Below, in pieces: positions 60,635 to 64,000 of a DNA stretch of 64,000 bases. The first letter of the stretch is position 1. Each line of letters starts with the position of its first letter. The DNA is from Isoptericola jiangsuensis (GTDB taxonomy: Bacteria; Actinomycetota; Actinomycetes; Actinomycetales; Cellulomonadaceae): assembly GCF_002563715.1 (NCBI RefSeq), contig NZ_PDJJ01000001.1:2542001-2606000 (forward strand), written 5' to 3'. Made by a program: the position numbers and the translations under genes. The notes beneath the pieces were generated by a model. The model worked only from the letters and a program-made list of their open reading frames with translations. It did no database searches and was not told the DNA's origin.

Positions 60635-61858
60635 TCAGGCGATCTCGGGGCGCAACGGCACGGGGTCCGCCACGGGTGCCGACGCCGCGGCGTGCTCGGG
60701 CTTGCACGTGAAGTCCTCGTCCAGGGTGAAGAACGACTCGCAGCCCCGGGCCGTCACGTGGACGGTGTCGGAGATGCCGACGGTCTTGTCGCCGTCGACG
60801 CCCCACATCCACGGGATGAGGTGGAACGTCATGCCCTCGCGCAGGATCGCCGGGTTCCCCTGGTTGAGGCTGGCGATGTAGCCCTCGTCCCAGCTCGGCG
60901 GGAACGCGATGCCGATGGAGTACCCCGACCGGGTGATCAGCCGGGCACCCACCCCGTTGTCGGTGATGATGCTGCGCACGATGTTGTCGGCGTCCGACAC
61001 GGTCAGGCCCGGCCGGATGGCGGCCTTGACCTCCCGCAGGGCGAGCTTCATCCGGTCCTGCGCGACCGCCATCGACGGCGAGAGCTCGTCCAGCACGACG
61101 GTGCGCATCATGGCGGTGTGGTACCGCCGGAAGCAGCCACCCACCTCGAGGAACACGTGCTCGCCCGGCTGCACGACCCGCCCCTCCCAGGTGGCGTGCC
61201 CGATCATCGTGCGGGGCCCCGAGGTCACGTACGGCATGACCGCCGGGAACTCGCCGCCCGCGCGGAACATCGCCGCGCTGATCTCGGCGGCCACGTCGTT
61301 CTCCGTGACGCCCGCCGCGCACGCCTCGATGCCCGCCCGCATCCCCACCTCGGTGGCACGGGCCGCCCTGCGCATGATCGCGATCTCGTGCTCCGACTTG
61401 CAGACCCGCCCCTCCTCGACGATGCCGAAGCAGTCGACGAGCCGGCCCTCCGTGAGCGCCGTGTGGACGTAGTCCTGGTGGTAGGCCGGGAAGTAGTAGC
61501 TGTTGCGCTCGTACCCGATGTCCTTCGTGTGCAGCCCGAACTCGCGCAGCGAGTGCACCAGCCCCTGGATCGCGTCGCCGGTGTCCGGGTAGGGCCGGGT
61601 CAGCTCCACCCAGGTGCGGGCGTGGACGTTCGACTCCTCCATCGCACGGGTGATCATGAACGGCTCGTCGTCCAGCGGCACCACCAGCGCCTGGAAGAAC
61701 GAGTAGCCGGTCGTCTGGTAGTCGGTGAGGTACATGAGGTTCTCCGGGTCGGTGATGACCACGGCGTCGAGCAGCCGGTCGGCCATGCGGCCGCGCAGCT
61801 CGGCGAGGCGGCGCTCGTACTCGGGGAACGGGAAGGTCATGTCGTCGCGCTGGCGCAC
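60635..61858 (-). CDS. doeA: Ectoine hydrolase-type M24 (DoeA/EutD) protein
   Basis: A 407-residue creatinase/aminopeptidase P fold protein. It has an N-terminal creatinase-like domain (ITDPENLMYLTDYQTTGYSF) and a C-terminal pita-bread domain beginning CKSEHEIAIMRRAAR. The usual M24 metal ligands are replaced: LEVGGCFRRYHTAMMRT lacks the two aspartates, SGYSIG the histidine, and GMTFHLIPW and HVTARG the two glutamates. This fits DoeA/EutD ectoine hydrolases, which open the ectoine ring without the classical metal centre. The neighbouring DoeD- and DoeC-type genes support that assignment. GTG 61858 has GGGAG upstream; ATG 61840 is an alternative. Confidence 0.78.
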   Translation of the reverse strand: MRQRDDMTFPFPEYERRLAELRGRMADRLLDAVVITDPENLMYLTDYQTTGYSFFQALVVPLDDEPFMITRAMEESNVHARTWVELTRPYPDTGDAIQGLVHSLREFGLHTKDIGYERNSYYFPAYHQDYVHTALTEGRLVDCFGIVEEGRVCKSEHEIAIMRRAARATEVGMRAGIEACAAGVTENDVAAEISAAMFRAGGEFPAVMPYVTSGPRTMIGHATWEGRVVQPGEHVFLEVGGCFRRYHTAMMRTVVLDELSPSMAVAQDRMKLALREVKAAIRPGLTVSDADNIVRSIITDNGVGARLITRSGYSIGIAFPPSWDEGYIASLNQGNPAILREGMTFHLIPWMWGVDGDKTVGISDTVHVTARGCESFFTLDEDFTCKPEHAAASAPVADPVPLRPEIA

Positions 61859-61879
61859 TGTCGGGCTCCCGTCGGGGGG

Positions 61880-63124
61880 TCAGGCGGCGCGTCGTACCGC
61901 GCCGGCGAGGACGTCCAGGCCTTCGGCCAGGTCGTCGTCGTCGATGGTCAGCGGCGGCACGAGCTTGAGCACCCGCCCGCCCGTGCCGCACGGGCCGATC
62001 AGCAGCCCGTGCTCGAAGCAGTCCGCGGCGACGGCCTTCGCCCGTGCGCCGTCACCCACGTCGAGGCCCTGGATCATGCCGCGCCCGCGCACCTCGTGCC
62101 CGGCGCCGGCGTCCGCGGCGACGTCCCGCAGCGCCGCGGCCATCACCTCGCCGCGCCGGCGCACCCGGGACATCAGGGCGTCGTCGTCGAAGTAGGTCAG
62201 CGCCACGCGCCCGGCCACGAAGCTCAGCCCCTGGCCGCGGAACGTGCCCGTGTGCTCGCCGGGCGACCAGTGGGCGTCGTGCTCGGGCTTGACGAGGTTC
62301 ATCGCGAGCGGGGTGCCGTAGCCCCCGATCCCCTTGGCCAGGCACACGATGTCGGGGTCCAGGTCCATGCCGTCGAAGCTGAAGTAGGACCCGGTGCGCC
62401 CGCAGCCCACCTGGATCTCGTCGATCACGAACAGGGCGCCGAGGTCGTGCGCGAGATCCTGCACCGCGCGCAGCCAGCCCGCGCTCGCCACGTTGACCCC
62501 GCCCTCGGCCTGCACCACCTCCACGACGAACGCCGCCGGCGCCGCCAGCCCGCTCGACGGGTCCGCCAGCAGAGTCCGCAGGTGGTCCAGGGAGTCCGCC
62601 CCGCCGCCGGGCGCGGTCTCGAACGGGAGCCGCAGCACGTTCTCCAGCGGCACACCGGCCGCGTGCCGGAAGTACTCGTTGCCCGTGAGGGCCAGCGAAC
62701 CGAGCGTCATGCCGTGGAAGCCGTGCGTGAACGCGACGACGTCGGGCCGCCCCGTGACCTTGCGCGCGAGCTTGAGGGCGGCCTCCACCGCGTTGGTGCC
62801 CGTGGGGCCCATGAACTGCATCCGCACGTCCATCCCGCGCGGCTCCAGGACGGTCGCGGCGAACTTCTCCAGGAAGTCACGCTTGGTCGTGGTGGCCATG
62901 TCCAGGCTGTGCGCGACGCCGTCGGCCTCGAGGAACTCGATCATGGCCCGCTTCATCCGCGGGTCGTTGTGCCCGAAGTTCAGCACCCCCGCGCCGGCGA
63001 AGAAGTCGAGGAAACTTCGGCCCTGCTCGTCCACCTGGCGCGCCCCCGACGCGCTGGCGAACACCGTCGGAAAGGTGCGGCTGTAGCCGCGGATCTCGGA
63101 CTCCCACTTCTCGAACGCCTCCAT
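61880..63124 (-). CDS. doeD: Diaminobutyrate-2-oxoglutarate transaminase type (EctB/DoeD)
   Basis: A 414-residue class III PLP aminotransferase. The N-terminus ESEIRGYSRTFPTVF and FFAGAGVLNFGHNDP, DGVAHSLDMAT mark the EctB/DoeD group. PLP contacts are GPTGTNAVEAALKLAR, FHGMTLGSLALTGN, FVIDEIQVGCGRTG and the lysine in CLAKGIGGYGTPLAM. It interconverts L-2,4-diaminobutyrate and L-aspartate-semialdehyde. No ectA or ectC is adjacent and DoeA/DoeC-type genes follow, so a catabolic DoeD role is favoured over ectoine synthesis. ATG 63124 is used because the GTG at 63133 has no ribosome-binding site. Confidence 0.82.
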   Translation of the reverse strand: MEAFEKWESEIRGYSRTFPTVFASASGARQVDEQGRSFLDFFAGAGVLNFGHNDPRMKRAMIEFLEADGVAHSLDMATTTKRDFLEKFAATVLEPRGMDVRMQFMGPTGTNAVEAALKLARKVTGRPDVVAFTHGFHGMTLGSLALTGNEYFRHAAGVPLENVLRLPFETAPGGGADSLDHLRTLLADPSSGLAAPAAFVVEVVQAEGGVNVASAGWLRAVQDLAHDLGALFVIDEIQVGCGRTGSYFSFDGMDLDPDIVCLAKGIGGYGTPLAMNLVKPEHDAHWSPGEHTGTFRGQGLSFVAGRVALTYFDDDALMSRVRRRGEVMAAALRDVAADAGAGHEVRGRGMIQGLDVGDGARAKAVAADCFEHGLLIGPCGTGGRVLKLVPPLTIDDDDLAEGLDVLAGAVRRAA

Positions 63125-63218
63125 CGACCACACCTACGTGGCCCGCGTCACACCTGTCAAGGCGGGCGCTCCCCCGGGCGTGTCCCCCGTCCGCGGCGGT
63201 CCGGACACCGGGCAGCGG

Positions 63219-64000
63219 TCAGCGGCGGGGGCGTCGCCGCAGGTCCGCCAGCGGCGACCAGCGCGGCACCCAGCGGCCCAGGGCCGCGGCGGAGCCCGCG
63301 CCGAGCGCCGCGGTGGCCCACACCCCCGCCGCCAGCGACCCCAGCGCCGCACCGCCCGCGAGCACCAGCGGTCCGAGCGCGTCCCCGGTGTCCTGGAAGA
63401 GCCGCCACACCGACAGGAACGTCGGTCGGACGTCCGGCGGGGCGACGTCGGCGCCCAGCGTCATGACGATCCCGGACCCCATGCCGTTGCCCACGCCGAG
63501 CACGGCCGCGGCCACGGCGACCCCCGCCACCGTGTGCGCGAACGGCAGGATCGCCAGGCCCACGGTCATGACCAGCATCGACGGCACCGCCACCCACAGG
63601 CGCCCCCACCGGTCCATGACCTTCCCGGCTGGGTAGAAGAGGAGCATGTCGAGCGCGCCGGACAGCCCGAACAGCAGCGACGTCACCTCGGCGTCCAGGC
63701 CCAGGTGCTCGCCCCACAGCGGCAGGACGGTCTGGCGGGCGCCGCGCACGGCGCTGACCAGCCCGATCGCCAGGCCCAGCGTGGCGAACAGGTGCCGGTG
63801 CTCGCGCGCGACCTGCCGGACCGACGCCCGCGGGACCGCCGCCGTCGGCGCGGACGTCGTGGGGTCGCGGTCCGAACCCACCAGCAGCAGGATCACCACG
63901 GCGGTGGCCGCCGCGCCGGTGCCGAGCCAGAACGCACCCCGGACGGACGTCGCGGCGATGACGGCCGCCCCGGCGAACGGGCCGACGAACAGCCCGATCC
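63219..64000 (-). CDS. MFS transporter, 5' end outside window
   Basis: The C-terminal 260 residues of a major facilitator transporter. The frame stays open to the window edge, with membrane-type sequence (GLFVGPFAGAAVIAAT, then GTGAAATAVVILLLVG) upstream of the first internal GTG at 63899. Visible helices include LFATLGLAIGLVSAVRGARQT, VTSLLFGLSGALDMLLFYPAG, the loop KVMDRWGRLW (motif A-like in the second half) and AAVLGVGNGMGSGIVMTLGAD. The substrate is unknown. It lies 94 nt upstream of doeD on the same strand, so it might import the substrate of that operon, but the type resembles exporters. Confidence 0.85.
   Translation of the reverse strand, partial: IGLFVGPFAGAAVIAATSVRGAFWLGTGAAATAVVILLLVGSDRDPTTSAPTAAVPRASVRQVAREHRHLFATLGLAIGLVSAVRGARQTVLPLWGEHLGLDAEVTSLLFGLSGALDMLLFYPAGKVMDRWGRLWVAVPSMLVMTVGLAILPFAHTVAGVAVAAAVLGVGNGMGSGIVMTLGADVAPPDVRPTFLSVWRLFQDTGDALGPLVLAGGAALGSLAAGVWATAALGAGSAAALGRWVPRWSPLADLRRRPRR

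Noticed and set aside
61880-63124. Ectoine biosynthesis (ectB of ectABC)
   Set aside because: No ectA or ectC is adjacent; the following genes are of degradative DoeA and DoeC type.
1-64000. tRNA, rRNA, insertion sequences, prophage or integrase genes
   Set aside because: No cloverleaf, rRNA segment, transposase or integrase signature was found by reading the sequence, and nothing suggests a genomic island around the jet genes.

Overview
The window is chromosomal DNA from a very GC-rich actinobacterium. The most likely placement is Micrococcales, near Cellulomonas, Cellulosimicrobium or Isoptericola (inference). The evidence is extreme G/C at third codon positions, many GTG starts, a mycothiol-dependent isomerase-type protein, a PimB-type mannosyltransferase, a Ku/LigD repair pair, a DtxR/IdeR-type iron box, and frequent leaderless-type promoters (a TANNNT hexamer 6-7 nt before the start codon). 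No rRNA, tRNA, insertion sequence, prophage or CRISPR array was seen. No gap without a gene exceeds 300 bases.

Layout. 1-20 kb is mostly housekeeping: hemW-lepA, a conserved ATP-grasp/alpha-E/transglutaminase operon beside a lone MazF-like gene, an RNA-methylase-like gene, rpsT with a long structured leader, holA, pimB, comEA-comEC, a DegV protein and glycogen phosphorylase. 20.9-29.7 kb holds the most notable unit. leuS is followed with overlapping stop/start codons by jetA, jetB and jetC, the SMC-like Wadjet/MksFEB anti-plasmid complex. The nuclease gene jetD/mksG is absent from its expected place, where a convergent secreted-protein gene sits instead.

29.7-37 kb carries a VKOR family protein, two MFS exporters, a DtxR family regulator, a membrane metallophosphoesterase, and a TetR regulator with its own operator. 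37-42 kb carries Ku and three-domain LigD (non-homologous end joining), separated by a small membrane protein and a secreted esterase. 42-50 kb carries a GntR regulator divergent from an amidohydrolase with a clear palindromic operator. It also holds a class F sortase coupled to a CHRD-domain surface protein, an iron-regulated siderophore-interacting protein, a DUF2599 lipoprotein and assorted enzymes. 50-59 kb is respiratory and redox: a PNPOx-like flavoprotein, mqo with two CRP-like sites, a PanE-type reductase, pntAB and a PepSY protein. 59-64 kb resembles an ectoine-catabolic operon (DoeD, DoeA and DoeC types) without DoeB, preceded by an MFS transporter cut by the window end.

Two convergent intergenic regions (rpsT/holA and the START-like gene/ku) are filled by arrays of one 20-bp repeat family kept at exact 20-bp periodicity, running from one gene end to the other. 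A third convergent junction (ligD/gntR) has a different 16-bp repeat. Together with the JetD-less Wadjet locus, these repeats are the least explained structures in the window.
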